This document shows, piece after piece, positions 43,631 through 53,184 of a stretch of DNA of 64,000 nt. The DNA lies in the NCBI GenBank assembly GCA_963768085.1, contig CAVYGO010000005.1, forward strand, positions 372,001 to 436,000. Direction: 5' to 3'. Position numbers and translations under genes: made by a program. The notes beneath the pieces were generated by a model. The model worked only from the letters and a program-made list of their open reading frames with translations, did not search any database and had not been told where the DNA came from. Source of the stretch: Pukyongia sp963768085 (GTDB lineage Bacteria; Bacteroidota; Bacteroidia; Flavobacteriales; Flavobacteriaceae). The stretch's first letter is position 1. Every line of letters starts with the position of its first letter.

Positions 43631-44378
43631 GCCGGCCCCTGAAAAATTCTTCTACTTCCACAATGGGTGGTCTGTTCAGCGCAATAACATCCCCAATTCC
43701 TCTTATCTGACCCTTAATCGAAATTTGCGGATTCACGATGATCTTATTTGTACTTCGATGAAATAGGTTAACGTTATTCACAATGAGATCGCCGGCCTCC
43801 AAGCGGGGATCTCCATCATCGAAACGAATTCCCAGATATTGAGCTCGTCCCCGTAAAAAGAATCTGGATATTCCATTAGACTGAACACGTAATAGAACAA
43901 CATCAAGATCCAGATCGAAGTCACCATCGTGATGATACACCTCAAGAAGTTCGGGGTCGTTGGAAATAAGGCTTAATTCGTTAAATCCAAGGGTGCCGAT
44001 GCTCTCAACGGTAAAGCCGGAACTATTACGAATCTCACGGATATCGGGAGAAGAAACAAAAACCTTGGTGATATTGTAGTCCCGGACATAGTTGCAGCTG
44101 TTCCGATCGCTTATTTTTAACGTACTATCCTCTACCACCACCTGGATTTCATTAATTAAATTAGCGCCGGTCTGAACCCGAACGCTTTGTCGATTTCCTT
44201 GTTGAATAATAAGCTGAACGCGTTCCCATACCTGGATCTTCTTAAATAGCTTTACGTCGTATTCCTGCTGAACCAGTTCGCCGGAATCCTGAACACAATC
44301 CCAGGCATTACTAGAGTCACATGCCCAAAAAAGTGCCGGAACGATAAGCAATAAAATTAATTTCTTCGTCATATTCAT
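43617..44378 (-). CDS. GIN-domain (DUF2807) lipoprotein, copy B
   Basis: 253 residues. Lipoprotein signal with lipobox Cys in PALFWACDSS; the true start may be the second Met (44372). The mature part is a right-handed beta-helix-like auto-transporter adhesin head (DUF2807): repeated DPELLEVYHHDGDFDLDLDV and RVQSNGISRFFLRGRAQYLG. It ends IALNRPPIVEVEEFFRGRLI. Copy A at 45515-46264 has the same layout and endings. Function unknown; it always sits behind a PagL-like gene here. Confidence 0.85.
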   Translation of the reverse strand: MNMTKKLILLLIVPALFWACDSSNAWDCVQDSGELVQQEYDVKLFKKIQVWERVQLIIQQGNRQSVRVQTGANLINEIQVVVEDSTLKISDRNSCNYVRDYNITKVFVSSPDIREIRNSSGFTVESIGTLGFNELSLISNDPELLEVYHHDGDFDLDLDVVLLRVQSNGISRFFLRGRAQYLGIRFDDGDPRLEAGDLIVNNVNLFHRSTNKIIVNPQISIKGQIRGIGDVIALNRPPIVEVEEFFRGRLIFQ

Positions 44379-45487
44379 TAAATTCTTACACCTATTCCAA
44401 ATTCGACGGCTTCTGCTTTAGCCCAGTGTGCTTTAACTGTGATCACACCGTAAAACCGATCATTAAAGAAATATCTTTTTATACCCAGTCTATTATATAC
44501 TCGGTTCTCAAATTCGTAAGGCCAATATACATAATAACCCAATTGTGAAACGAATGCCGATTTACTAAATCGAAATTCATGCCCAATAAACATCCCAATC
44601 CTTCTGTAATCCTCGTCACCCGTAAGTCCGTCTCCAGGAAATGCAGCTTCTCTGTATCTAATTAACGTTATCAGGAAATCAGAGAAGAAGAAGTCCACTC
44701 CGGCTTGAAAAGTACTTTTGTAATTAATTCTTTTATCCGCAAAGAACGAAAAGGTATAGAACGGAAACTGGCCTAAGCCGTTCACATCGGCTTCATTCTT
44801 TCCGGTACGAATAACCGCATTATACTTAATACGTTCCGCGTAATTTATACTCCGCCATGATCCAACCGGAATATAAGTGGGGAAATTTATAGCATCGGGC
44901 TGGTAACTTATACCCACATTAAAGAATAATGTATTTGTACTATTATTAGGTGCTCTAAAATTAGCATTAGAATAGTGCATTAGACCGAAACCAGCCTGCA
45001 CACCCACGCCATCAACAAGGCGTTCCTTCACATAGTTAAACTTCAAATAGGTAGAACTTAAAAATTGACTACCATAAGCATTATTCTGAAAATTTGTTTC
45101 AATATCATAGGGATTGGTATTGTAAGCAATACCCTGCCCCATAGTGAGTCGTAAGCTTCGCTTCATAAAATACCAGTTAAAATGAGCGTATAAACCATAA
45201 TTCTCCCCTAAAAATGGATTCTTCATATCCTGGTACGTAAATGAAAAGCCCCAATCGGGATAATTCCAACGGCCTTCAGGCTCGTTCCAGCCATAAGTTT
45301 TACGATTGTACTGGACGATAAATCCGGTAGGATGATCTGTAATTAAATGCGCTATATCCGGGTTATGCTCGAGAATGGCGCCGGTGAACGCATCAACTTC
45401 AATTGAAAATGGGAATGTCTCCTTCTGCTGGGCTACTGAAAACTGAAGAGTAAGAAGTATGATGATTAGGCAAAAAGTGTTCCTCAT
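44378..45487 (-). CDS. PagL-like lipid A deacylase (acyloxyacyl hydrolase), copy B
   Basis: 369 residues; signal peptide ends near QFSVAQQ. Outer-membrane beta-barrel pattern with paired aromatic residues and the PagL-type active-site motif HYSNAN (His171, Ser173), followed by RAPNNSTN. By family this would remove a 3-O-acyl chain from lipid A. It is longer than Pseudomonas PagL (about 170 residues), so activity is inferred only. Its last base overlaps the following GIN gene. Confidence 0.82.
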   Translation of the reverse strand: MRNTFCLIIILLTLQFSVAQQKETFPFSIEVDAFTGAILEHNPDIAHLITDHPTGFIVQYNRKTYGWNEPEGRWNYPDWGFSFTYQDMKNPFLGENYGLYAHFNWYFMKRSLRLTMGQGIAYNTNPYDIETNFQNNAYGSQFLSSTYLKFNYVKERLVDGVGVQAGFGLMHYSNANFRAPNNSTNTLFFNVGISYQPDAINFPTYIPVGSWRSINYAERIKYNAVIRTGKNEADVNGLGQFPFYTFSFFADKRINYKSTFQAGVDFFFSDFLITLIRYREAAFPGDGLTGDEDYRRIGMFIGHEFRFSKSAFVSQLGYYVYWPYEFENRVYNRLGIKRYFFNDRFYGVITVKAHWAKAEAVEFGIGVRI

Positions 45488-45514
45488 TTTATCATAGAAT
45501 CATGCAAATATACA

Positions 45515-46264
45515 CTAATCTTCAAATATTAAACGTCCTGTGTAGTATTGATCTACTTCCACAATTTCAGGCCTGTTTACGGCAATAATATCTCCGGTTC
45601 CCCTGATCTCTCCTACGATACTTTTCGTGGGATTCACTCGCATGACATTCGCACTGGTTTGAAGGACTGTTAAATCCTCAATTTCAAATTCCACTCCTTC
45701 AAACAATGGTATTTCATCAGCAAAGATAAGTCTCGCTTCACGAGAATATCCCTTAATAAAAAAACGGCTAAAACCATTGGCTTGCACAAAAAATCTATCG
45801 CATTGGACATCTAATCTAAAATCCCCACTCTTTCTAACATTTTCTATATTACCCGATGTCAAACTAACTAAAAAAAGTGAACGAAATTCCAGAACACCTT
45901 GGCTAACAACATCACCTATGGAAGCATTCCTTATTTCGTTTATATCCGGAGCAGTTATAAATACGGTGACATTATCATAATCTCTGAACAACTCACATGA
46001 ATTGTCATTGCCTATGATTATAGTATCGTCCTTAACTTCAACTGTGATACCATCTAATAAATTTTCTCCAGCTTCAACCCGGACTTCCGTGTTTACACCT
46101 TGTTTCAGGGTAAGGTGAACATTGTCTTTTATTTGAATTTTTACGAACGATGGTACTTCATACGATCGAGAAATCCTATTTCCAGTCTTCCTAAAACAAT
46201 CCGGAGCATCTGCGCTGTTACAGGCTGTGATAAGTATTACGAAAAGAATAAAAAGTTTCTTCAT
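45515..46264 (-). CDS. GIN-domain (DUF2807) lipoprotein, copy A
   Basis: 249 residues. Lipoprotein signal KKLFILFVILITACNSADAP with lipobox Cys near residue 15. Same beta-helix head domain as copy B: ISRSYEVPSFVKIQIKDNVH at the start, FVQANGFSRFFIKGYSRE in the middle and IIAVNRPEIVEVDQYYTGRL at the end. It is 6 bases after its PagL-like partner. Confidence 0.85.
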   Translation of the reverse strand: MKKLFILFVILITACNSADAPDCFRKTGNRISRSYEVPSFVKIQIKDNVHLTLKQGVNTEVRVEAGENLLDGITVEVKDDTIIIGNDNSCELFRDYDNVTVFITAPDINEIRNASIGDVVSQGVLEFRSLFLVSLTSGNIENVRKSGDFRLDVQCDRFFVQANGFSRFFIKGYSREARLIFADEIPLFEGVEFEIEDLTVLQTSANVMRVNPTKSIVGEIRGTGDIIAVNRPEIVEVDQYYTGRLIFED

Positions 46265-46270
46265 ATTATA

Positions 46271-47362
46271 TTATATTCTGATTCCAAAACCCAACTCAAT
46301 AGCTTCGGCATTCGCGCCATGCGATTTAATAGATAACGTTCCAAACCAATTTTTGTTGAAATAATACTTTCCTCCAAGCCGCGCATACACGCGATCTTCA
46401 TTCCGGTATGGATAATAAATATAATACCCTAATTGGGTTACGATTCCAAGGTCACCTATCCTGAATTCGTGCCCGGCAAACAACCCAACTCGCTTGTAAT
46501 CCGTGTCAGGATCAATATTCTGGTAAGGAAAAGCAGCGGAAACATATTTAATTTCCTCTTTCAGGTATTTCGAAAAGAAGACCTCTGTCCCTAATTGAAT
46601 AGTACTTATATAACTTAGCCTTTTATCGGCATATGCCGAAAGTACAAGGAATGGATGCTGTCCCAGACTAAAATAATCACTGCTATTAATCCCTCCTCTT
46701 ACTATAAAGTTCCATCGCACAGGTTCCGTTACTTTTTCGTCATCTTTAACGATATATGATACATTTTCAACGTCAGTAGGATCGTAAGACATTCCTAGGG
46801 TGAGCGTGAATATATTTGTGCCCGAATTCGGTGCTTTTAATGATCCGTTGGAATGATGAACCATTGCCAGTCCTATGTTCAATCCGAAATTTTTAATAAT
46901 TTTTGGTTGTGTATACAGGAATGAAAAAGTAGTGGCCGACAATAGATGATTTCCATAGGCAATATTCTTGGGATTGGTTTCAAGATCGAAAGGATTTGAA
47001 TTGTAACTTAATCCCTGTGCAAACTGAAGGCGAAGCTTTCTTTTCAGAAAATAGAAATTGTAGAACGCCAGCGCACTATAATTTCGTCCCAGAACTTCGT
47101 TCCTGAAATCCAGGTATTGGAATAAAACGCCCCAGTCCGGATAATTGAACTTCCGCTGCCACAACTTCTCTCCGTAAGTTTTGCGGTTAAAGCTAAGTGT
47201 AGCGATCCCCGGATGTGCTCCAACCAGGTGGGATATATTGGCATTATGACGCAATAAGGTTCCATAGCCATAGGTGGCTTCATAAAAGTCTCGCCCCGGT
47301 TTTTTTTCCTGGGCACAGATCGGAAAGCTTAACAGTAAGAATAATAGTATCCTAAAGGACAT
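46271..47362 (-). CDS. PagL-like lipid A deacylase (acyloxyacyl hydrolase), copy A
   Basis: About 363 residues from the ATG at 47362 (MSFRILLFLLLSFPICAQ signal). Same barrel as copy B, with conserved YGTLLRHNANISHLVGAHPG, SFNRKTYGEKLWQRKFNYPD and the active-site motif HHSNGSLKAPNSGTN. It ends AIELGFGIRI as copy B ends AVEFGIGVRI. It begins 22 bases after the dehydratase gene on the same strand. Confidence 0.83.
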   Translation of the reverse strand: MSFRILLFLLLSFPICAQEKKPGRDFYEATYGYGTLLRHNANISHLVGAHPGIATLSFNRKTYGEKLWQRKFNYPDWGVLFQYLDFRNEVLGRNYSALAFYNFYFLKRKLRLQFAQGLSYNSNPFDLETNPKNIAYGNHLLSATTFSFLYTQPKIIKNFGLNIGLAMVHHSNGSLKAPNSGTNIFTLTLGMSYDPTDVENVSYIVKDDEKVTEPVRWNFIVRGGINSSDYFSLGQHPFLVLSAYADKRLSYISTIQLGTEVFFSKYLKEEIKYVSAAFPYQNIDPDTDYKRVGLFAGHEFRIGDLGIVTQLGYYIYYPYRNEDRVYARLGGKYYFNKNWFGTLSIKSHGANAEAIELGFGIRI

Positions 47363-47384
47363 GCGCCAAAGGTATAATAATCCG

Positions 47385-48344
47385 TTATTTAGCAAAAGGC
47401 AGATTAGAAAGATCCACGTTCCCGCCGGAAAGTATGATTCCTATATTCATGTTGCTGAAACGTTCTTTCTCTTTCAGCAAAGCGGCAAAAGGGACCGCAC
47501 AGGAGGGCTCCACGATGATCTTCATCCGTTCCCAGATAAAACGCAGGGCCCGTACAATTTCTTCTTCCGTTACCCGGATTATCTCAGGAACCAGGGATTT
47601 AATGATGGGGAAATTAACCGAACCCAGTTCGGTTCGCAATCCATCGGCTATAGTGTTTGCGGTAATATTCGATTCGATCTTTCCCGATTGCAAAGATCGC
47701 CAGGCATCATCGGCCTCTAAGGGTTCTCCTCCTATCGTTTTACAACCTGACCCAAAATAATAGGTGGCGAGCGCCGTACCGGCTACTAATCCGCCACCGC
47801 CAACCGGCGTAAAGATAAAATCGAGAGCAGGACGTTCTTCTAATAGTTCCATAGCAGCCGTTGCATTACCCAAAATCACCTCGATCTGATTGGAAGGATG
47901 TAAAAAAGTTGCTCCTTTTTCTTTTTGAATACGCGCCGATTCCGACTCTCTTGCATGTATGGTAGATTCACATTCTGTTACCAAACCATCATAATCTTTA
48001 ACCGCTTGTTTCTTTACTGAAGGAGCATCGCGCGGCATCACGATATATGCTTTTACTCCAATACTTCGTGCGGACAATGCCACAGCCTGACCAAAATTTC
48101 CGGATGAATGTGTAACTACGCCGGCATCTTTTTCTTCTTTAGAAAGTTGAAGGATAGCGTTCATAGCACCACGCATTTTAAAGGCGCCCATTTTTTGGAA
48201 GTTCTCACACTTAAAAAAAACGTTTGCTCCTACTAACTCGTTTAGTAATGTGGATCGTAATACGGGAGTGCGATGAATAAATGGTTTAATTGCACTATGC
48301 ACCTTAAGAAGTTCATCCCGTGTTGGAAGAAGCACTGTATTCAT
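47385..48344 (-). CDS. PLP-dependent threonine/serine dehydratase or serine racemase
   Basis: 319 residues, fold type II. PLP Lys56 is in KMGAFKMRGA; SSGNFGQA holds the substrate carboxylate, and GGGGLVAGTAL binds the cofactor phosphate. There is no C-terminal regulatory ACT domain, so this is the short catabolic/racemase type and not the biosynthetic IlvA. Which activity it has cannot be read from sequence. Confidence 0.88.
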   Translation of the reverse strand: MNTVLLPTRDELLKVHSAIKPFIHRTPVLRSTLLNELVGANVFFKCENFQKMGAFKMRGAMNAILQLSKEEKDAGVVTHSSGNFGQAVALSARSIGVKAYIVMPRDAPSVKKQAVKDYDGLVTECESTIHARESESARIQKEKGATFLHPSNQIEVILGNATAAMELLEERPALDFIFTPVGGGGLVAGTALATYYFGSGCKTIGGEPLEADDAWRSLQSGKIESNITANTIADGLRTELGSVNFPIIKSLVPEIIRVTEEEIVRALRFIWERMKIIVEPSCAVPFAALLKEKERFSNMNIGIILSGGNVDLSNLPFAK

Positions 48345-48363
48345 GCTCCAAAAATAGATAAAA

Positions 48364-48996
48364 TTAATTCCTTAGATGAATACCACACTCACGATTTTCC
48401 AACGCTTTTACAGGGTCAAAATAATTAAATTCGGCTGGTAAATTAAAGCTGTCCAGGTATTTGCTTAACGCAGCATCGTCGTAATAGTAAAATGGACTCA
48501 CTTTGATAGCACCCTCTCTTGTGATACTCAGTATATCGAGCGAATCACGATGTGCCGTTTTCCCATTTCTAACATTCGTGAACCAGACATCAGGTTGATG
48601 TGCCTCAAGGGCTCTTTTAAACGGTTCCAGCTTCACTTTTTCAGAGAATGAATGGTGTTTCGGGTTATTGATATGGGGCCTTCCCAGGATACTATCCAGA
48701 TACGCTGTGGTGTATTTAGGAGTGAAAATTTCGATATTCAGATCGAACATATCCATTAGCTTTTTTGCATGCCTGTAGGTATCGTCTGTATTATACCCGG
48801 TATCGCACCAAACTACTTTAGTGGTTTTCTCTATCGAAGTAACAGCATGAAGAATTGCTGCGGAAAATGGCCCGAAACTAGTCGTTACCAGTGGTCTTTC
48901 CGCAAATTCCAGCATAAATGAAATGATTTCCTTCGGATCTTCATAACGAAGGTTCTGATTGAATAAATGAATGTTTTCAGAAGTAATTTTCAACAT
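48364..48996 (-). CDS. cysH: phosphoadenylyl-sulfate (PAPS) reductase
   Basis: 210 residues. Reduces activated sulfate to sulfite in cysteine synthesis. TTSFGPFSAAILHAV is the PP-loop region, and WCDTGYNTDDTYRHA and the C-terminal ENRECGIHLRN with the catalytic Cys are seen. The CC...CxxC iron-sulfur motif of APS reductases is absent, so PAPS is the likely substrate. It lies next to an Rrf2 regulator gene and behind its own promoter-like sequence. No cysD/cysN or sulfite reductase follows here. Confidence 0.92.
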   Translation of the reverse strand: MLKITSENIHLFNQNLRYEDPKEIISFMLEFAERPLVTTSFGPFSAAILHAVTSIEKTTKVVWCDTGYNTDDTYRHAKKLMDMFDLNIEIFTPKYTTAYLDSILGRPHINNPKHHSFSEKVKLEPFKRALEAHQPDVWFTNVRNGKTAHRDSLDILSITREGAIKVSPFYYYDDAALSKYLDSFNLPAEFNYFDPVKALENRECGIHLRN

Positions 48997-49030
48997 AACT
49001 ATAATAACCCTATAGATTTTGTAGAGTAGG

Positions 49031-49059
49031 CAAAACTACAATAAAATTCCGAATTGGAT
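49031..49059 (-). promoter_or_regulatory. candidate cysH promoter with overlapping imperfect palindrome
   Basis: TAGTTTTG on the minus strand (49038-49031) is a perfect TAnnTTTG box 35 bases upstream of cysH. The -33 area carries ATTCCGAATTGGAT (49046-49059), an imperfect dyad. With the Rrf2 gene next door, this is a plausible operator; binding is a guess. Confidence 0.4.
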
Positions 49060-49062
49060 TCA

Positions 49063-49476
49063 TTACTTTTTAATTAAGTCGGCCAGTGTTGTATTCTCAA
49101 ATATCTGAAGGGTATTATCCCGGACCCGAATCATTAACTTATGCACGCTACAGGTTTCTTCATCGGGACAATCATCACATTTTTCATAAAAATTCAAACT
49201 CACACAGGGTACCATAGCGATGGGTCCTTCCAAAATTCTGTAAATAGCAGCTATGGGAATTTCCGAAGCTTCCTTCATCAGGTAATAACCGCCTCCTTTT
49301 CCCTTTTTCGAGCCCAGATATCCCGCCTTCCGAAGGATTAACAATATGGTTTCCAGAAATTTATGTGAAATGTTCTCGGATTCCGAAATAAGTGAGATCT
49401 GCACAGGTCGATTGGTCTCCTGTCGGGCGAGGAAAGTAAGTGCTTTTAATCCGTATTTTGTTTTACGAGATAGCAT
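49063..49476 (-). CDS. Rrf2-family transcriptional regulator
   Basis: 137 residues. Winged-helix DNA-binding N-terminus (MLSRKTKYGLKALTFLARQE, SEKIS-like ISESENISHKFLETILLILR), then a wing, GSKKGKGGGYYL. Cys residues in PCVSLNFYEKCDDCPDEETC could bind an iron-sulfur cluster, as in IscR/NsrR. Location between metF and cysH suggests control of sulfur assimilation (compare CymR), but this is inference. Confidence 0.92.
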   Translation of the reverse strand: MLSRKTKYGLKALTFLARQETNRPVQISLISESENISHKFLETILLILRKAGYLGSKKGKGGGYYLMKEASEIPIAAIYRILEGPIAMVPCVSLNFYEKCDDCPDEETCSVHKLMIRVRDNTLQIFENTTLADLIKK

Positions 49477-49529
49477 TTCAGCTTAATTAGTGTAAAGATA
49501 ATATTTCGTCGACACTTTGTTCTTTTGCT

Positions 49530-50486
49530 TTAGAACAATTGTCGTGCTATGGACCTAATATTGTCGCTTTTTCCCATGGAGTAATAATGAAGGAATGGTA
49601 CATTTTCCGAGATAAGCTCCTTGCTTTGCTGTACACACCAGTCTATGCCAACTTCACGAACTTGTTCATTGTTTGAACATTTAAGCACTTCCTTTATAAG
49701 GTCTTCCGGCAGGTCTGTAAAAAATCTTTGCGGAATTAAATTCAAATGTTTTTTTGTTGAAATTGGCTTTAATCCGGGAATGATAGGAGCTGTAATTCCC
49801 TGATCCCGGCATTTTTTTACAAAATTGAAATATTTCTCATTATCGAAAAACATTTGAGTAACAATATAGGCGGCCCCGTTTTTTAATTTTTTCTTCAGGA
49901 AATGAATATCGCTGTCCATATTAGGAGCTTCTATGTGTTTTTCCGGGTAACCCGCCACTCCTATGCAGAAATCTGTCTGTGCCTGGTTCTGAATTTCCTC
50001 ATCCAAATACTCCCCTCGATTTAGAGCTGCAACCTGCTTTACCAGTCCGATGGCATAATTATGCCCCTCCTTTTCGGGTGTAAAATAGGTTTCTGTTTTA
50101 ACGGCGTCACCCCTCAGCGCCATAACGTTATCTATTCCAAGGAAATCCAGGTCGATAAGAAAGTTCTCAGTATCCTCTTTCGTAAAACCTCCGCATAATA
50201 TATGAGGTATCGCATCTACCTGATATTTATTTTGAATAGCAGCACAAATGCCCACCGTACCCGGACGTTTTTTTACGATCTTCTTTTGTAGTAATCCATT
50301 CTCCATTTCCTTATACACATATTCTTCCCGATGATAGGTCACATCTATAAAAGGTGGTTTGAATTCCATCAACGGATCGATATTATCGAAAATGAATTGA
50401 ATATTCTGCCCTTTCAACGGGGGTAATATCTCAAAAGAAAACTGTGTATTCCCGTTGCCATTTTTTATATGTTCTGTTACTTTCAT
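49530..50486 (-). CDS. metF: methylenetetrahydrofolate reductase
   Basis: 318-residue FAD-dependent TIM barrel that makes 5-methyl-THF, the methyl donor for MetH. Seen: FSFEILPPLKGQ (catalytic Glu region), VTYHREEY, VMALRGDAV, FCIGVAGYPEKHIEAP, and QMFFDNEKYFNF. It starts one base after the metH C-terminal gene stop, so MetF and MetH are made from one message. Confidence 0.96.
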   Translation of the reverse strand: MKVTEHIKNGNGNTQFSFEILPPLKGQNIQFIFDNIDPLMEFKPPFIDVTYHREEYVYKEMENGLLQKKIVKKRPGTVGICAAIQNKYQVDAIPHILCGGFTKEDTENFLIDLDFLGIDNVMALRGDAVKTETYFTPEKEGHNYAIGLVKQVAALNRGEYLDEEIQNQAQTDFCIGVAGYPEKHIEAPNMDSDIHFLKKKLKNGAAYIVTQMFFDNEKYFNFVKKCRDQGITAPIIPGLKPISTKKHLNLIPQRFFTDLPEDLIKEVLKCSNNEQVREVGIDWCVQQSKELISENVPFLHYYSMGKSDNIRSIARQLF

Positions 50487-53177
50487 TTATTCTGCTATAC
50501 TTGATTGCAACCATTTAATAGCCTTGTCTTCAGAAATTCCTTTCCTTAGAGCAAAGTCTTTTACCTGGTCTGATTTAATTTTTCCCAATCCGAAATACCT
50601 GGCTTCCGGATTCCCGAAATAATATCCGGAAACAGACGCCGCAGGCCACATAGCCAAACTCTCGGTGAGTGAAACCCCGATGGTCTCTTTTACTTTTAAT
50701 AGTTCCCAAATAGTCTCTTTTTCCAGGTGATCCGGACATGCCGGATAGCCGGGTGCGGGTCGAATACCTTTATACGATTCCTTGATAAGTTCTTCATTGG
50801 TTAATTTTTCGTCGGAAGCGTAGCCCCAATAATCTTTACGGACCTGTTCATGAAGGTATTCAGCAAAAGCTTCTGCCAAACGATCCGCCAGGGCTTTTAC
50901 CATAATACTATTGTAGTCATCGTGTTCAGCTTCAAATTTTTCGGCCAATTCCTGTGTCCCGAATCCTGTAGACACACAGAAACAACCTATATAATCCTTG
51001 ATATCGGTCGTCCTTGGAGCAATGAAGTCAGCTAAAGCAATATTTGGCCTTCCCTCAGCTTTCCGTGACTGTTGCCGCAGGGTTCTGAATAATTTAGTTT
51101 CTCCAGATCCTTCGGAAGAAACCACAACTTCAATATCATCATCGTTTACGGTATTCGCTTCAAACAATCCGAAAATTGCTTTCGCCTTCAGCAATTTTTC
51201 AGAAAATATTCTTTGAAGCATTTTCCTGGCATCCGAAAACAACTCGGTGGCCTGTTTCCCCACAATCTCATCATCGAGGATCTTAGGATACCTGCCATAG
51301 AGATCCCAGCTCCTGAAAAATGGTGTCCAATCAATATAGGGCTCGAGAACGGCCAGGGGTAAATCCTTGATTTCATGAATTCCGGGTCGATTCGGAGGAT
51401 AAATTTCGGCACCGATCCAGTCTATCCGCAATTTATTTTTCCTTGCGTCTCCAAGAGAAATAAAATCCTTCTTCTTCTGACGATTCAGGAAATTTTCCCT
51501 GAAATCGGAATATTCTTTTTTCAGATCCGCTTTGTATCCTGCCTTCTTGTCTTTTTGCATTAGATCACCAACTACGGTAACTGCCCGGGAAGCGTCATTA
51601 ACATGAACTACGGCACTTTGATATTGCGGATCTATCTTCACCGCCGTGTGCGCTTTACTGGTAGTGGCTCCTCCAATAAGCAGAGGAACTTTAAAATCTT
51701 GCCGCTGCATCTCTTTGGCCAGGAAGACCATTTCATCCAGCGAAGGTGTGATGAGCCCACTTAGCCCGATTATATCGACCGCTTCCTCCTTTGCAGTTGC
51801 GATGATCTTCTCGGGAGGTACCATAACACCGAGATCGACGATTTCATAATTGTTACAAGCCAGTACGACCGACACAATATTCTTCCCGATATCGTGTACA
51901 TCTCCTTTTACGGTCGCCATCAGGATCTTTCCGTTTGAAGATGAAATTGCGTCTTTATCGTCTTCTATGTAAGGGAGTAGATAAGCTACGGCTTTCTTCA
52001 TGACTCGGGCCGATTTCACAACCTGGGGCAGGAACATCTTTCCACTTCCGAAAAGGTCCCCAACTACATTCATCCCGGTCATTAAATGACCTTCAATTAC
52101 TTCAATAGGCTTATTAACCGATTGCCGGGCTTCTTCAACATCTGCTACAATAAAAGCATCAATTCCCTTCACCAAAGCTCGTGTGATTCGATCTTGTAAA
52201 GGCAGTTCACGCCAGGACAAGTCGGCAACTTTCTCTTTGCGTTCTCCTTTTACGGTTTCAGCAAAATCGAGTAAACGCTCAGTTGCATCTTCCCTGCGAT
52301 CCAGAATCACATCTTCCACACGTTCCAAGAGATCTGTTGGGATATCATCGTACACCTCCAGCATAGCGGGATTCACAATTCCAATGTTCATTCCCGCCTG
52401 AATAGCGTGATACAGGAATACCGAATGCATGGCTTCTCGAACTACATCATTCCCTCGAAAACTGAAAGAAACATTACTCACTCCTCCGCTCACACTACAA
52501 TGTGGCAGGTTCTCTTTAACCCACCGTGTGCTTTCGATAAAATCGAGGGCATTACGTTTATGTTCTTCCATTCCTGTTGCCACAGGAAAAATATTCAGGT
52601 CGAAGATGATATCCTCCGGTGGAAAATTCAATGTATCGGTGAGGAGTCGGTACGAGCGCTTCGCTATTTCATTTCGCCTAGCATAACTATCTGCCTGGCC
52701 GGTTTCATCGAAAGCCATAACAATAACCGCTGCACCATATCTGCGAATCAATTTGGCCTGGTGAACGAATTCTTCTTCACCTTCCTTTAAGCTAATCGAG
52801 TTCACTACACATTTTCCCTGGACTACCTGCAGGCCAGCTTCAATAATCTCCCACTTCGAACTATCGATCATTATAGGAACTCTTGAAATATCAGGTTCGG
52901 CAACAATAAGATTCAGGAACTTTACCATAGCGCTTTTCCCGTCTATGAGTCCGTCATCCATATTTATGTCGATTATCTGCGCACCTCCTTCCACCTGATG
53001 CCTGGCGATTGCAAGAGCTTCTTCAAATTTTTCCTCCTGGATCAACCGAAGAAATTTACGGGAACCTGCTACATTAGTTCGTTCCCCTACATTAATAAAG
53101 TTACTCTCCGGAGTGATCACAAGTGGTTCCAGGCCCGATAATTTCAGATATCTTTTTTCTTTTGAAAATCCGCTCAT
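50487..53177 (-). CDS. metH: methionine synthase, folate/B12/activation part (MetH C-terminal protein)
   Basis: About 896 residues from the ATG at 53177 (MSGFSKEKRYL; an ATG at 53192 would overlap the upstream gene). Domains in order: pterin-binding barrel (INVGERTNVAGSRKF near residue 30), cap, cobalamin domain with the Co-ligating His in KGDVHDIGKNIV (near 430), and the SAM-binding reactivation domain with GIRPAPGYPACPDH near 840. The homocysteine domain is a separate gene upstream. Cobalamin must therefore be made or taken up. Confidence 0.96.
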   Translation of the reverse strand: MSGFSKEKRYLKLSGLEPLVITPESNFINVGERTNVAGSRKFLRLIQEEKFEEALAIARHQVEGGAQIIDINMDDGLIDGKSAMVKFLNLIVAEPDISRVPIMIDSSKWEIIEAGLQVVQGKCVVNSISLKEGEEEFVHQAKLIRRYGAAVIVMAFDETGQADSYARRNEIAKRSYRLLTDTLNFPPEDIIFDLNIFPVATGMEEHKRNALDFIESTRWVKENLPHCSVSGGVSNVSFSFRGNDVVREAMHSVFLYHAIQAGMNIGIVNPAMLEVYDDIPTDLLERVEDVILDRREDATERLLDFAETVKGERKEKVADLSWRELPLQDRITRALVKGIDAFIVADVEEARQSVNKPIEVIEGHLMTGMNVVGDLFGSGKMFLPQVVKSARVMKKAVAYLLPYIEDDKDAISSSNGKILMATVKGDVHDIGKNIVSVVLACNNYEIVDLGVMVPPEKIIATAKEEAVDIIGLSGLITPSLDEMVFLAKEMQRQDFKVPLLIGGATTSKAHTAVKIDPQYQSAVVHVNDASRAVTVVGDLMQKDKKAGYKADLKKEYSDFRENFLNRQKKKDFISLGDARKNKLRIDWIGAEIYPPNRPGIHEIKDLPLAVLEPYIDWTPFFRSWDLYGRYPKILDDEIVGKQATELFSDARKMLQRIFSEKLLKAKAIFGLFEANTVNDDDIEVVVSSEGSGETKLFRTLRQQSRKAEGRPNIALADFIAPRTTDIKDYIGCFCVSTGFGTQELAEKFEAEHDDYNSIMVKALADRLAEAFAEYLHEQVRKDYWGYASDEKLTNEELIKESYKGIRPAPGYPACPDHLEKETIWELLKVKETIGVSLTESLAMWPAASVSGYYFGNPEARYFGLGKIKSDQVKDFALRKGISEDKAIKWLQSSIAE

Positions 53178-53184
53178 GAAGACA

